The position numbers were made by a program, and so were the translations under genes. Below, one piece after another: positions 23,395-34,245 of a stretch of DNA of 64,000 bases. The stretch comes from Megamerina dolium. Lineage: Eukaryota; Arthropoda; Insecta; Diptera; Megamerinidae. Numbering within the stretch: position 1 is the first letter of the stretch; each line of letters starts with the position of its first letter. The DNA lies in contig OY978529.1 of the NCBI GenBank assembly GCA_963854835.1, positions 4,374,501 through 4,438,500 on the forward strand, given 5' to 3'. The notes under the pieces were generated by a model, which worked only from the letters and a program-made list of their open reading frames with translations, had not been told where the DNA came from and made no database searches.

Positions 23395-23687
23395 GGTTAG
23401 GTTAAGTTAGGTTAGAGTGGCCGCCCTCTCAAAAAGAGGGCGCACGTAGGCCAGAGAAAGGCCCATTGTGGTACCACGCGAATATTCCTACTCTACTACG
23501 TCGAACCAACCAGAACTTCTGACGAAATTTAGGAAGTTGCTAATATCAACCACTGATAGGGGGGATAAGTCATTCAACTGCTAATATCACAGGAATATTT
23601 TGCGTCTTTAGCACAAAGCAGGGCAGGAACCCAGCAGATGTGAGACGGTCTCGAGTTCCTCCTCATCTCTGCAGCTTCTGCAGTAGT
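23395..23687 (-). mobile_element. 5'-truncated LINE tail with zinc-finger remnant
   Basis: A 293-bp minus-strand insertion flanked by a perfect 12-bp duplication, agcaaaggatta (23383-23394 and 23688-23699). Read on the minus strand it starts in a C-x-x-C...H...C block (CRSCRDEEELETVSHLLGSC, about 23620-23680) typical of the end of LINE ORF2. It then runs through a short 3' UTR with a small hairpin (gagggc/gccctc) to a TAACC-rich tail. The sister copy is at 4918-5195. Two independent copies, 278 and 293 bp, both with duplications, define the 3' end of this LINE precisely. Confidence 0.88.
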
Positions 23688-23699
23688 AGCAAAGGATTA

Positions 23700-24298
23700 C
23701 AACTGCGCTTAGTCGCTCAGTTGCGTTCCATTTCTTGGTACATATTTCCCTCTTCGATTACAGCGGTTATTCGCTATTCTCTTTGCTCTGCCTGGTCAAC
23801 CGACAAAAATATCGTAGCCACGTTAAAAAAAGGAAATGATTTTGCCGAAAAAAATTTTGAAAGAGATTGACATTTCTGCACGTATTTACGGTAATTGTAT
23901 TCAAAAACGGGGTTTGCTGAGGAAACTTAATATCTACTACTTGTAGAGGCTCCCTTACAAAATTGATGACTCTATCAATTTCCTTGCCACCTCAGCCAGA
24001 GCGCCCCTAAAAAGGTGAAAGAAATGACTGACCCCCCATTCATTTTGGCTATACAATATTATTTCTGAACTTACTTACACCGAATTATTACTGCGTAGGT
24101 AGAAATAGTAATATGGGCAAATATATAATGTACCTGATATAATAATAAACTTTAAGGTACCTACAGACTGATAACCAACCATATAATTTTCCAGGAATTC
24201 CTAAACCCGTATTTGGATTTCCACCATTTTCCTAAGACTTCTTTCCAACCTCAAAAATATCGTTTTTTCAGCTAAAAAAAAAAAAAAAACGTAAATAA
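23700..24298. other. Spacer containing a Repeat-G unit
   Basis: The Repeat-G unit is listed at 23955-24095; poly-A at about 24275-24289. Nothing else recognised. Confidence 0.5.
23955..24095 (-). repeat. Repeat-G, single unit
   Basis: The complement reads gtaagttcagaaataat, ccaaaatgaatgggggg, cttttaggggc, the same order as the array at 40570-41800. Confidence 0.55.
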
Positions 24299-24398
24299 AT
24301 ATGTAGCACTTATAACCCCCAAAAGATTCTTTGGCCGAGCTTCTCTTGCATTACTGGTGTGCATGCAATATTATAGACAGTGTTAGAAGCGACCTACT

Positions 24399-24501
24399 AA
24401 AATAAGTAGGTCTCTTCTAATTTAACACGCAAAGCAGTAATGGAAGAGAAGCTCGGCCAAAGAGCCCTTCGGAGCTTTAAGTTCCATATATTTATTTTTT
24501 T
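24399..24501 (+). repeat. SINE-1 copy inserted into SINE-1, 5'-truncated
   Basis: 103 bp of SINE 3' end (aaataagtaggtctcttct to the atatttatttttttt tail) flanked by an 18-bp perfect duplication, tgttagaagcgacctact (24381-24398 and 24502-24519). The 5' truncation shows that LINE-style priming made this copy. Confidence 0.92.
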
Positions 24502-24547
24502 TGTTAGAAGCGACCTACTTATTTTAGACGGCTCCGAATGGCAGAAC

Positions 24548-25014
24548 AAGTCTCTCAACATGCCTGTCCTAACATATGGCGCTGAAGCCTGGACAATTTC
24601 CATCTCGATTGAGCGAATGCTTGGAGTTTTCGAGAGAAAAGACCTACGCAAGATCTTTGGACCTATTTGCTTTTGGTGGCGATTACCGAATAAGGTACAA
24701 CCATGAGCTGTACAAGCAGTATGCCGATATTGACATAGTAAAGTGCATAAAAATCCAGCGGCTGCGCTAGGTCATGTCGAGCGAATGGAAGAACACGCTT
24801 CAGCTAAGAAGGTGTTATATTCGGAACCCGCAGGAGGACGACGCAGAAGAGGAAGACCTAACGTCCGGTGGGAAGACCAAGTACTGGAGAACCTGACGGA
24901 GCTTGAAATTTCTAACTGGCGCCAGCTAGCAAAGAACAGAGATGGCTGGCGAAGCATATTATTTTCGGCCTAAATCGATATTCGGTTGTTATGGCCACAT
25001 AAGTAAGTAAGTAA
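24548..25014 (+). mobile_element. LINE-B copy 3, inserted in SINE-1
   Basis: 467-bp 5'-truncated RTE-like LINE flanked by a perfect 12-bp duplication, gaatggcagaac (24536-24547 and 25015-25026). Encodes the end of ORF2 in pieces: MPVLTYGAEAWTISISIERM, DYRIRYNHELYKQYADIDI, GHVERMEEHASAKKVL, GGRRRRGRPNVRWEDQVLEN and NRDGWRSILFSA, then the terminator. There is a frameshift near 24680 and a short deletion near 24770. The 3' end is ggttgttatggccacataag plus (TAAG)n. Confidence 0.93.
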
Positions 25015-26058
25015 GAATGGCAGAACTCTTGCGACATCGCTTTTTCTGAGCTTTGTCACAGAGTTCTTTTAAAATTCCTTCCATGGCAAATTGTTACTGC
25101 CGGAAGAATTGCCAAATTGTCTACCGACAGATGGGTATCATTCGAAAGAAAAATCTTCTCGATATTAGATTTGTTATGCTTCAGCCGGGAATTAAACCCA
25201 CGACCTACATATCAGAAGGCCAACCACTTACCACTACGGTACCCAACCCGTTTCTTCAGTTATTTTTGCAATTTTATTTCCACCTGAGGGTGGCGTTGGA
25301 AATTTGACCACAATGCAAACTCAAAATTCATAAAATCTAACTACTCGGGTCTATTGCATAACCTGTTTTTATTTTTATGGTGGGGCTGTGTTATTATTAT
25401 TATGGTTGTTGGGTATGCATTGCGCCCAAAGCAGATCTATTGTGTCCCAAACAAGGTTTTTTTTATTCTTAAAATACTATTCAGCCTCTCTCATACTCAG
25501 GAATCAAAATCTGAAGGAGGCGCCTCAGTTTGATGAGTTTAGTTCAACGTTTATTTCGGCTTGGACTTTTTCGAAACAAACTTAAATGTTTGACTGCCTT
25601 AGTTTGGCTAACTGAGTCTAATACTTATTACTGCTCCGAGCTTCCTCAAGTCTAAATTGCGATATTACTACTCCATGGGGAGGGAGAGGGGATCTAACAA
25701 AATATGTTTGGGTCTTTGGAGAGTATAGGCGCCCTTTTCATGTTAGCTGGACAACTTTTTTGATCCAGTGCCCACATATTTGGAGTGCATTTCAAACTAT
25801 TCGAGACTCTTTCCACTACATCACTCAGTCAGTGATTCTGTCGATTTGTTTGCTCGTCCAAATGTGTTTGCCGATAAATTGTATTGTTGATTTGCCGGGT
25901 TCGATGCTTGATTTTGCCTATTTTTTTTGTTGTTGTAGTAGTAATTTTTTTTTTCTATTTGCGGATGTTCCAAATACTGTGAAATGCGCACCGAATGTTT
26001 TATGCGAAATAGTACATAGTTGTGAATGGCATCAACGGATGGAAGAAACAACGGATGC

Positions 26059-26093
26059 CATCATCATCGTCATCATCATCATCATCATCATCA
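26059..26093. repeat. (CAT)n microsatellite
   Basis: About eleven CAT units with one CGT interruption. Confidence 0.9.
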
Positions 26094-26347
26094 GAATGTG
26101 CATCTCATATGCGTTCTATACTCGCGTTCTCTTGAATCTCTTGGAATGCTGCGAAAGACAGAACTGCGGGGATATGAATTTGAAATTTGGCGTCGTCGCA
26201 TTTGGCATTCGTAACATTTGCATTCAACTAGAATTCGCGTGTAATATTGACAGTAGGATGTATCTGTCGTGAGTAAGTGTATATGTGTGTGTGTGTGAGT
26301 GCATGAATATGTGTGTCATTAATGTTGATTGCTTTATGATCGCTATA

Positions 26348-26373
26348 TGCTGCTGCTGCTGCTGCTGCTGCTG
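26348..26373. repeat. (CTG)n microsatellite
   Basis: About eight to nine perfect CTG/TGC units. Confidence 0.9.
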
Positions 26374-27029
26374 GCATAAAATTTTTAACACCATCAATAG
26401 TAGCAGTGAAAACCAAGTATGTAGTACATTATTGTCGATGTCGATGATTTTCATGTTTATTGAAGTGTGGATATTTTTATTTATTTGCTATGGCAATTGC
26501 TTGTTTGAAATTGTTTACTTTTACAGTCCTCCTCATCGTCATCACCACCGCCATAAGCATCATCATCGTGATCATCGTTTACAAGTGCAATTTGTGCAAT
26601 CATAACTAACAATAATTTGTGATACGTTTGTTAATAATTAAATAGTGTGTCTAGTTGTGTGTACTATCATAGGCAAATACTATATTTTCATATTTACATA
26701 CTGATACTATTTATTGCGAATATATAGTAGCGAGGTATCTCATACCAATTGTATCACAAATGTCAAATAAACAGTACAGGAAGTGTCAATTCGTACTGTA
26801 TGCAATTCTTATTATTCCATTTCTTTCTGTTGATAATTTGTATTTGAAATTGTTCTTGATATCTGTCATCAAAATGTGGAAAAATTTCATATTGTATCTA
26901 CTTGGTTTTATTGTTCTATATTAAGAATTGCAAATTAGCAGAAAAGTCTATGCTGGAATGAATTGAATCTATATGAAATTAAAATAATCTTCATTGTTTA
27001 ATGTTGCTCATATAAAAATGTTTAATTTC

Positions 27030-27385
27030 ACAATCTAGGCCGATTTTAATGGGACTCTTAAGAAATGCTTACTCCTTACTCCTTACTCGATGCGGACAAT
27101 GGCCGGTTGAGATTGAAATACGCCAACGAAAGTGGAAATGGATAGGCCATACAATCCGTAAACCTGCGACTGACATCAGCAGAATGTCCCTAGAGTGGAA
27201 TCCGCAAGGCTTCCGCCGAAGTCGACGGCCGAAGGGAACGTGGAGACGAAGCCTGTATGACGAATTCACGACATGGGACGACTTGCTCACCTGGTCGCAG
27301 ATAAAGTCAAAAGCTGCAAATCGACCACAATGGAATTTATTTGTATCGGCACTTTGCACCCCCAGCGGCCGCGATAGCAAATAAT
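27030..27385 (+). pseudogene. LINE-E: C-terminus of a second RTE-like ORF2
   Basis: A 111-codon open frame (27049-27384) reads RQRKWKWIGHTIRKPATDIS, LEWNPQGFRRSRRPKGTWRR and PQWNLFVSALCTPSGRDSK. WKWIGHTLRK followed by WNPQG-(K/R)-x-x-x-x-RPKGTWRR is the characteristic end of ORF2 in RTE-like endonuclease-reverse transcriptase LINEs. It differs from LINE-B, whose equivalent is RLRWLGHVERM...RRRRGRPNLRW. Everything upstream, including the catalytic palm, is lacking. It is followed by an AATAAT tail and directly by a SINE-1 copy. Confidence 0.75.
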
Positions 27386-27389
27386 AATA

Positions 27390-27751
27390 AAAAAATAAAT
27401 AAATATGTGACACTTAAAGCCCCAAAGGGCTCATTGGCCGAGCTTCTCTTCCATTACTGTTGTGCGTCTTAAATTTTGGACAATATTAGAAGGGACCTAC
27501 TTATTTTAGCCGGTTCCGAACGGCAGAACACTTGTGACATCACTTTTTCTGAGCTTTGTCACAGAGTTCTTTAAGAAGCTTTTTCATGGCAAGTTCTTAC
27601 TGTCGGAAGAATTGCCAATTGCTTGCCGACAGGTGGGTACCGTTCGAAAGAAAAATCTTATCGATATTAAATTTGTTATGCATCAGCCGGGGATTGAACC
27701 ACGACCTACAGATCAGAAGGCGAACACACTAACCACTGAGCTACGGCACCC
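27390..27751 (-). repeat. SINE-1 copy 6, full length
   Basis: Well-conserved minus-strand SINE-1 from an (AAAT)n tail to the complement of the tRNA-like head (aaccactgagctacggcacc). B-box complement at about 27695-27705, with one base lost in gattgaacc-acgacc. Flanks are AAT-rich so the duplication cannot be read. The open frame through it is incidental. Confidence 0.92.
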
Positions 27752-27899
27752 AAATATTAATAATAATAATAATAATAAAGAAATGCTATGCGAAAAATCG
27801 TCCATAATGAGACTGCTGAAATTAAAAAGTGTTATCGAAATTGGTTGAACCATTCCAAAGATATTGAAGTTGGTATTCTATAAAATTGGCGAGCGGTCA

Positions 27900-28885
27900 A
27901 ACTTTTTATAAGAAGCTATGATAATCATAGACCTTTAAAAAAGAATCGTATAAAATTTCATCAATGTCATTTTTATCATATTCAAACACGTAGAGACGTA
28001 GGTAGATAGAATGGCTGCGACCCAGGGAGATCTCTATTTTAGATAACTGTCCTAGGTTATCAAAGAAAGGGCTTCCTAAGGATTTTAATCGGTTTCTGGC
28101 TAAGGCCGGGCATTTACACAAGAAATGCTCCACCGTCTACTTAGCAGCTATGTCGCGACAGCTTCTGCAATGGTCGTTGTGCGGAATACCCATTTTTTTT
28201 TTTTGCATGTGTACCAATGGCCCAGTGGCCTATGCATACTGCTATTTGTTTGTGTATGACGGCCCTAGATCTACTTCCAAGGCTCTTTGTCTTCTTCTCA
28301 TTGTAGTCTGGCCAGATGGTTTTTGAAATTGCGCAGGTTGTGATGCGTGTCCATTTCCACTTCACTTTATGCAGCAAGTATTTTTAAATAATCCCCTTGA
28401 TTTCGGCTAGGGGAACGCCCACATCAGCATTGATTGTTTGTTCATTGTCTGCAGATAAACCCCGATGGACTAGCACATCAGCATTTTCGCTACCTGGGAT
28501 TCCGTTGTGTCCTGGAACCCAGATAACTGATACTTCGACTTCGGTGCGACTAGCGCCTTTATAGCTGCCTAGCTGTCGGAGAGAATTGTTACCTTTCCAG
28601 TTATGTTCCACTGCTGAAGCAATTCGCTTAAGAATCGCGTATACTTCCGCCTGAAACGCACACAGTAAGATGGGAGTTTTACGGACGTTGATATTTCTAA
28701 GGAGTCCGAGTAGATTTCTGGTTCAACTTCAGAGTCCATTGTGGAACCATCAGCGAAAATTTGTGTATCCCTACCGGCCTAGATCCCACCCCTTGTCCAC
28801 TCATTCCTTCTTGTAAATACAGAGCCTTAATGCCACTATAAAAAGCCAGCTTGAGAGGGCAAAAGTCCGTCCTGTTGTCAACTAT
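27900..28885 (-). mobile_element. LINE-D copy 2: RNase H and zinc-finger relic
   Basis: Right to left: degraded TDG region and FQAEVYAIL near 28620-28750, the second-Asp strand near 28560-28600, then VSVIWVPGHNGIPGSENADVLVHRG (end of RNase H; GH and AD present). These are followed by TTCAISKTIWPDYNEKKTKSL, SRAVIHKQIAVCIGHWAIGTH, then CRSC with HFLCKCPALARNRLKSLGSP (zinc-finger-like C-terminus, 28050-28190). It extends LINE-D beyond the truncation of copy 1 at 15785. Frameshifts and a poly-T insertion near 28193 disrupt it. Confidence 0.83.
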
Positions 28886-31440
28886 ATCTACAGATACATG
28901 TCAAAGGATACTACTGTGTCCTTGTTGAGTACTGCTGAGCATTCTCAAAGCTTAGGGTATCGATTGAGCAGTGTTTATCGTTAACAACTGCTTGATGGCT
29001 TAATCTAACGACGTAAGTATCAATTTGAAGCGTCGATAAGTGCCATGTAGGATTGGAAAATTGGAAACCAACCCCCAGGTTCCTACAGTATCAATTAGGA
29101 CAAGTTGAATGGACATGCTACCCTCCTTGGTGAGGATCATGGCTTAACTAAAATCTCTTCTGATCCAAGGGGTCAGCACCCTGGTTGAAACACAAATCCG
29201 TGGAATACTCTACCTGCGTGTTCTTTGGATCTCCATAACCACCGCGGAAACCTCCTCGAAGGGCCGTTCCCAACGATCAGGTTGAAGGGATTCTAGCCCG
29301 ATCACTCGTGATATCAAATTTAACGTCTTTTGGTAGAACCTCGTAACCGAAGCTACAATCAATTTTAGCCCCATCCGCCTACAGACTGGTGACCGGGAAT
29401 GGCCTAGGGTAAATGAACCCAGAAGCACTTTTAAAACAAAACTACACAATATTCAAAATTTCCGATGAAGGGGCATTACCTCAGTTTTATTTCGAGCAAT
29501 GCCATATTTCCAATGGAACGTAAACTATTTTGAACCTAGCAGTATTTCAGAATACTTTCAGTGATTCCTTTTTTTTTTTAATGAAATTTTAAAGAAATCG
29601 TAAATTTTGTGCCCATTTTTTTTGGACATTATTGCAAAAAGATGAACCATTTTTATTCTAGCTTCGGTATTTATCAATTATATAGGTACTATTCTCAATC
29701 TCATTTCCTACTTAATGTTTTCCATTGAATTCATTCCATCTATTCAACCATCCAAAAAAAAAAGTTTCCATGAAACGAACACATACGAATAATTTAGACA
29801 ATACTTTCCTCTTTTAGCTGCCCAAAAGAAAAAAAAAAAAAAAATTGTGCAATTATAGAGCCATTGATGGGTTTTGTAGCAAATACAGTAGTAGCAGCAG
29901 CAGTAAGAGTAGTTGCAACCAATATTACTATGAAGTACCTCTAAAACTGCTGCTATTCGAACCTCAAATGGAATAGTCACACAATCAAAGTCATACATAA
30001 GTCTAAGCAATGAAGCAATGAAAAAGCTCCACATTTCATTGTTTATGATTATTTCATTTGCTCCATTTCAGATGGTGTTTGAGTATGGACACATTTTTAT
30101 TTTCACCATCATCATCATCATCATCACCATCTCTTGTGGGTGAAGTAGAGAAATTTAAACGAAAATTATACAAAACTTTACTAAATCGGAATACAAGAAA
30201 ATCAACTCGAAGAAAAGCCAAGAAAATATGAAGTCACATAATCATAAATTGCTGGTTAGCTAGATGACTGGCTGGTGGCTGGTGGACTAGCTGGTTGTTT
30301 GGGTGGTTGTTTGGTTGGCTGTTTGGCTTTTTCGCCAAAGAAAATCTATAGAATTTTGGCAGTGGAATGATTTGTATAAGTGGTAGTTGCTGAGATTAGT
30401 AGTGAAAGTATATTACAGAAAAAGTATGTCCATGTGAGAGGGTGTATGGTGTGTTCGAAAATCGTCTGTATTAAGAAAACTGTTTATGCAACTTAGATTT
30501 ATGATTGTGCTTCATCGATGCTACCAACATTTTTGACTTGAGAACTATGAGCACTTACTGCTGATGACGACAGTATGCCATGGAAGCAACTTAAGAGGGC
30601 TTTTCGTTTCTAAATAAAATATTGAGGGGCACCTAAATAATTGCAAATGCAATTTTCTTTATCAGTCACATTTTGTTGACCAATTAAACAAAACCCTTTC
30701 GTGCAACAAAACTGTCACAGCCTCAGCAATTGTTTGATACTGCAACAGTCACAGAGTGTATCGTTTTCGTTGACATCGTCATCGTCGTCAATATAATGCA
30801 ATTGTCGTTAATTTTTTTTTTTTTTTTTTTTTTGGGATTTTATCCTCCACCATTTTCTTTCTTGGGAAGTTTGAAAGAGGGTCTATATTGGTGATATAAT
30901 ATTTCTCACATACACACACACATTCATGCACTACGTATATATATGTTTTACGTTTCACATCCTACGTATATTTTTATGTATATATACGATTTTATGTCTC
31001 TTTGAATTTAGTTTGCAATTATTTTTAATGATATTTACACTTAAGCTCAATTGATGTTGCTAATAAATTTGCAACAGCAATACAGAGTAACAGTGGCAAT
31101 AATAGCAGAGGCAGAGCGGCATCTACAATGTGTAGACAAAGTGCTGAAATAATGACTATTGCATTAAAAAACGAATAGCTTTATAGTTTCTTCCATTTGA
31201 GACGACGGATTGGGATAGCAAAAGTTTCTAGCGAAAAATTCAACTGAAGGGTACAAGACGGTAGTTCAAATGTGTGGGTTCTTGAAGACTACGATAGATG
31301 AGTTCTATACAGCATCTCCAGTAAAATAAAAGTTGAATTCGGAACTCGTTGGTGAATGTCAATTGGGAGGAAGACAGCAGGGCTTGGAATTTCCAAATAA
31401 TGCCAGTAGGCTAAGGTCGATCAAAATCGCTTTTAACGAC
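28886..31440. other. Spacer
   Basis: The GC-richer 28950-29450 stretch has a 79-codon minus frame (29210-29449) and could be an unrecognised TE piece. (CAT)n lies at 30105-30128 and a 22-T run at 30812-30833. GGTT/GGCT-rich DNA is at about 30252-30328. No gene supported. Confidence 0.5.
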
Positions 31441-31471
31441 CAAATATTTAAGTTGATATTTATGCTGAAAA

Positions 31472-31680
31472 TTCCAATTGTGTAGGGGAGCCCCGATAAG
31501 GAATGGAGATAAGAAGTTAGAATGCTTCGAAAAATGTCCCTGGCGGAAAATTAATGAGGGTCACATACAATCGTACAAGTTTTATATAAAATTTTGTATA
31601 TAAAAATATTGTAAGGGAAACTTAATGGGGATCGGTCCTACATTTGGCTCCTCTAAACCTAACTCCTGGGCAGCTATGGC
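31472..31680 (+). repeat. Repeat-G, one full and one partial unit
   Basis: The unit core gtgtaggggagccccgataag, ggagataagaagttag, gaaaaatgtccctgg and aaaattaatgagggtcac is followed by a second aacttaatggggatcgg block. Opposite in orientation to 32540-32767. Confidence 0.65.
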
Positions 31681-31931
31681 GTTATTCGTCGTTAAAAATT
31701 GAGAAAAACTTATAGTTGCTCATAAATTGGACTCTTACCCACAGAACTTGTTCATCGATTTCTCAATTTTTCTTTGTTAACTAGCTAGAACTAGCTTTTT
31801 TCAAAAAATTTCTGCATAATTTTATTTGGCCGATTTTTTTTTGCAATTTTGTTGCAAATTTTATCTCAAAAATCAAAACTTTTTATAATTTGGATCAACA
31901 ATATTTAATTATTCGCAAATACTTGCTAGCT

Positions 31932-32449
31932 GTGCTAGGTGCTACTTTGGGCTAAGTAAGCAATTAAGAAGTTGGGCCCTCTATCGGGAAATGAAAACCA
32001 CACTCTGTAATTCTCTCATCATGCCTGTACTTACATATGGCGCCGAAGCTTGGACAATTACCACCTCAGATGAGAGAATGCTCGGAATTTCCAAGAGAAA
32101 AGTCCTACGCGAGATCATGGAACCCAGTTGCGTTTGTTGCAAGTAACGAATAAGAGCGAACCAAGAGCTGTATGAGCTGTATGCCGACACCGACATAGTA
32201 AAGCGCATTAAAATTCAGTGGTTGCGCTGGCTATGTCTATCGAAGAACACGCTCCGGCTAAGAAGGTGTTATATTCGTAACCTGCTGGTGGACGAAGAGT
32301 CGCAGAAGAGGAAGACCTAACCTCCGGTGGAAAGATCATATACTGGAGAATTTATCAGCGCTTGGAATTTCTATCTATCTATCATGCTAAATTCGGCATA
32401 AATCGATTTTCGGTTGTAATGGCCACATAAGTAAGTAAGAAAGTAATAT
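31932..32449 (+). mobile_element. LINE-B copy 4, 5'-truncated
   Basis: 518 bp flanked by ttgctagct (31923-31931 and 32450-32458). Encodes the ORF2 end with several frameshifts: gctactttgggctaagtaagc (FGLSKQL), MPVLTYGAEAWTITTSDER-like and RRRRGRPNLRW-like blocks. The 3' end is cggttgtaatggccacataag plus (TAAG)n. Confidence 0.9.
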
Positions 32450-32539
32450 TTGCTAGCTTGTTAAATTAGCTTTATATTTGAATATTTTAGAATTAGATTA
32501 GGAGTTTCTTTCTGAAGATATTGTTTGAATTACCTCAAA

Positions 32540-32767
32540 AATCTGTTCCCCATTAATTATTGCTTTACAACATTGCTTTTAACATACATCCATTCTAGCT
32601 ATAATTCTTACTGATGGTCCCCTACAAAATGAAGTTTAAAGCACATGAAAATCAACAAATAACTCCATAATTACCGAGAAATTGCCCATAGAGCTGTCAC
32701 ATATGTATATGACTGAGGCCCATTATTTCTTCTGCATCAACATTCTCCTAAATTTGCTTACCCCTTA
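32540..32767 (-). repeat. Repeat-G, tandem units split by a mariner
   Basis: The complement reads cattttgtaggggaccatcag, gatgtatgttaaaagcaat and aataattaatggggaacag. A further unit begins at the right and continues after the mariner at 34208-34245 (ccttaaggcggctcccctac). Without the 1440-bp mariner the spacing between successive cccctacaaaat blocks is about 162 bp. Confidence 0.7.
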
Positions 32768-34207
32768 TACGAGTGCCGTCCCAGAACTACCCGACCTGGC
32801 ATATAGATGGCGGCAGTAGTTTGAAAAAATTACTTTGGTGAAAAGTGGCAACCTTATTTAACATATGTTTTAAGCTTCAAGGCGCTACGTCGTTTAGTAG
32901 TTTACTTTTTTGAAGCCATCGAAAGTTAACGACCTCAGTGAATTTGTAAACATGAAAAAAATTGGTCACCGTTATGTAATTCAATACTTTCATTTAAAAA
33001 GTCTCAGTCCAACGAATATTAAAGCCGAACTGGATTCTACCCTGGGGGAGTCTGCTCCTTCGATTACAACCACGTTTCGAATATTGGGTGGCAGAGTTTA
33101 AACGAGATCGTACAAGCTGCCAAGACGAACACCGTAGTGGTCGACCAATTGAGATGGTCACACGCCAGAAATGGTTAAGAAAATCCACAAAATGGTATTG
33201 AATGATCGCCGGCTGAAGGTGCGTGAGCTAGGTGAAATTAAAGGCATTTCAAAAAGTGCTATACATCGTATAAAAAATAAATAAATATGTGGCACTTAAA
33301 GCCCCAAAGGGCTCATTGGCCGAGCTTCTCTTCCATTACTGTTGTGCGTCTTAAATTTTGGACAATATTAGAAGGGACCTACTTATTTTACATCGTATAT
33401 TGACCGAAAATTTGGAGATGAAAAAGCTGTATGCAAGATGGATGCCGCGTCTGCTCACAATAGAACAAAAACAACGTCGTGAAAATGTTTCTATAGAGTG
33501 TTTGGCAATGTTTCACAGTAATAGAGCCGAGTTTTTGCGTCGATTCGTAACCATGGATGAGATATGGGTCCACAACTTCACACCTTAGACAAAAGAGCAG
33601 TCAAATCAGTGGACTGAAAGGGAAGAATCGTGTCCAAAGAAGACATAGTCAGTTCCATCTGCATGCAAGGTTATGGCGTCTTTTTTTTCGGATGCACGTG
33701 TTATAATTTTTATTGATTATCTTCAAAAAGGAAAAACAATCAACGGCGATGATTATGCTAATTTGTTGCAGCGTTTAAGTGATGAAATTAAAGAAAAAAG
33801 GCCGCATTTGGCGAAAAAGAAAATGTTGTTTCATCAACACAATGCACCAGTTCATACATCCGCTATTGCGATGGCCAAAATCAATGAGTTAGAGCTCGAA
33901 TTGCTACAGCACGCTGTATTCTCTGTATTCGCCAGATTTAGCTCCTTCGGATTATTTTCTATTTTCAAATTTGTAAAATGGCTTGGTGGTAAAAGATTTG
34001 CAAACAATGAAGAGGTAGAGTCAGCGGTAGATGGCTATTTTAGTGAGCTAGGTAGGTCATACTATAAACAGGGTATCGAAGCTATAGAATATCGCTGGGA
34101 AAAGTGTATAATGCTAAAGAGAGATTATGTTGAGAAATAAAGAAAAATTTTTTCAAATTTGTTGTGTTTTCTTTGTTGGGTCGGGTAGTTCTGGGATCAC
34201 CCTTGTA
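32768..34207 (+). mobile_element. Irritans-type mariner copy 2, both ends present, carrying a SINE
   Basis: Inverted ends: tacgagtgccgtcccagaac at the left and, complemented, tacaagggtgatcccagaac at the right, beside TA dinucleotides. Transposase pieces: FEAIESLTTSVNL-like start, IGHRYVIQYFHLKSLSPTNI, TLGESAPS, RRLKVRELGEIKGI. SINE-1 (33273-33389) interrupts next, then ILTENLEMKKLYARWMP, EQKQRRENVSIECLAMFHSN and TMDEIWVHNFTP (first Asp). The remainder is IIFIDYLQKGKTINGDDYAN, HLAKKKMLFHQHNAPVHTSA (HQHN: second Asp changed to His) and a damaged SPDLAPSDYF region. Loss of a catalytic Asp plus stops makes it inactive. It sits in Repeat-G. Confidence 0.9.
33273..33389 (-). repeat. SINE-1 copy 7, 5'-truncated, inside the mariner
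   Basis: 117 bp from the (AAAT)n tail to gacctacttattt, flanked by the perfect 11-bp duplication tacatcgtata (33262-33272 and 33389-33399). Transposase coding sequence resumes exactly after one copy of the duplication. One copy of the duplication overlaps the last base of the SINE. Confidence 0.93.
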
Positions 34208-34245
34208 CCTTAAGGCGGCTCCCCTACAAAATAGAGGTTTTTATC

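Larger units (their letters stand above)
24299..25255 (-). repeat. SINE-1 copy 5, host of two later insertions
   Basis: The outer SINE is on the minus strand in three pieces: tail side 24299-24398, middle 24502-24547, and head side 25015-25255 ending ccaaccacttaccactacggtaccc. The first gap is filled by a plus-strand SINE fragment (24399-24501) and the second by a LINE-B fragment (24548-25014), each with its own duplication. Joined, the three pieces give the normal SINE order without loss. Confidence 0.9.
25256..27029. other. Microsatellite-rich spacer
   Basis: (CAT)n 26059-26093, (TG)n 26287-26298, (CTG)n 26348-26373 and CAT/CAC-rich 26527-26580. The 170-codon frame at 25760-26272 contains Cys/Phe and Ile runs from simple repeats and no domain. 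Confidence 0.55.

Noticed and set aside
25760..26272. 170-codon plus-strand open frame with hydrophobic and Ile-rich runs
   Set aside because: The runs are translations of (CAT)n and T-rich tracts; no domain, and overlapping frames on both strands are similar in length.
29210..29449. 79-codon minus-strand frame in a GC-richer patch
   Set aside because: Neighbouring frames are closed by stops, no motif is recognisable, and it may be a TE untranslated piece.
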